Positions 63,761 through 64,000 of a DNA stretch of 64,000 bases are shown here, in pieces; positions within the stretch are counted from its first letter, which is position 1, and the number at the start of each line of letters is the position of its first letter. Under the pieces are notes generated by a model that worked only from the letters and a program-made list of their open reading frames with translations, made no database searches and had not been told where the DNA came from. The stretch covers positions 101,001 through 165,000 of the forward strand of contig JBBHKE010002193.1 in assembly GCA_037447655.1 (NCBI GenBank), given 5' to 3'. The position numbers and the translations under genes were made by a program. Origin of the DNA: Zygnema cylindricum. Its lineage: Eukaryota > Streptophyta > Zygnematophyceae > Zygnematales > Zygnemataceae.

Positions 63761-64000
63761 CCCCACCCCCACCACCTCCCCATTCCCATCACCCTCCTCC
63801 TCCCCCTCTCCCTCCTTCTCCTCCTCCTCATCCCTCTCCCCTCCTCCCTCTTTCTTCCTCCTCCCTCTCCCCTCCTCCTCCTCCTCCTCCACCTCCTCCT
63901 CCTCCTCCTCCACCGCCTCCTCCTCCTCCCCCTCTTCCTTCTCCTCCCCCTCCTCCTCCTCCTCCTCCTCTTCCTTCTCCTCCTCCGCCTCCTTTTCCTC
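63757..64000 (+). repeat. Pyrimidine tract running off the window end
   Basis: CCTCCTCCTCC/CCCTCTCC-type sequence abutting the RNase H fragment. The opposite strand encodes only Glu/Gly runs. Confidence 0.9.

Overview
The window looks like nuclear DNA of a large, repeat-rich eukaryotic genome, most likely of the green lineage (a streptophyte alga or plant). This is an inference. It rests on plant-like AAACCCTAA/TTAGGGTTT (telo-box) motifs at a promoter, copia retrotransposons, a plant-like spliceosomal protein, Ser-Pro-rich wall-type sequence and a PAN-like receptor ectodomain. No prokaryotic operon, rRNA gene or CRISPR array is present. Almost all of the sequence is mobile-element debris, much of it nested, plus very long homopyrimidine/homopurine tracts.

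Two host genes can be read by hand. On the minus strand at 9976-11380, three symmetric phase-1 exons encode an extracellular Cys-rich PAN/apple-like module, a Ser-Pro-rich stalk and a transmembrane helix with a basic juxtamembrane tail. This is the ectodomain of a receptor-like protein whose ends lie in unrecognised introns or outside the window. On the plus strand at 26973-34144 there is a CWC16/YJU2B (CCDC130)-type splicing factor gene. Its first coding exon ends right after ATG, and most introns end in hundreds of bases of CT-rich sequence. One exon is present in three tandem copies, two of them decayed. The 3' half carries apparent frameshifts and a CGA-to-TGA stop, so this copy may be a pseudogene or may contain assembly errors.

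Region by region: 1-3.1 kb holds two decayed copia remnants. 3.2-8.6 kb is a nest of small DNA transposons (a CTACACCGC-TIR family, a PIF/Harbinger-like family with TTA/TAA duplications, and hAT-like elements with 8-bp duplications). 9-12.6 kb holds the receptor exons and a repeat. 12.6-26.5 kb is a second field of DNA elements, solo-LTR-like copies and a 5'-truncated LINE with a 12-bp target duplication. 26.8-34.2 kb is the splicing-factor gene. 35-43.3 kb is pyrimidine tracts interrupted by LTRs. 43.3-49.7 kb is a copia element inserted into a pyrimidine tract (duplication TCCCC). 50.3-52.7 kb is DNA-element fragments. 52.7-63.2 kb is a minus-strand copia element split by a plus-strand copia element. 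63.5-64 kb is a further copia RNase H fragment running into another pyrimidine tract.

Nested insertions give a relative history: small elements sit in other small elements, a copia element sits inside another copia RNase H codon, and a copia element sits inside a pyrimidine tract. The same kind of tract forms the 3' ends of host introns and borders several LTRs. Coordinates of splice sites and terminal repeats were read directly. Family names are by motif recognition only.
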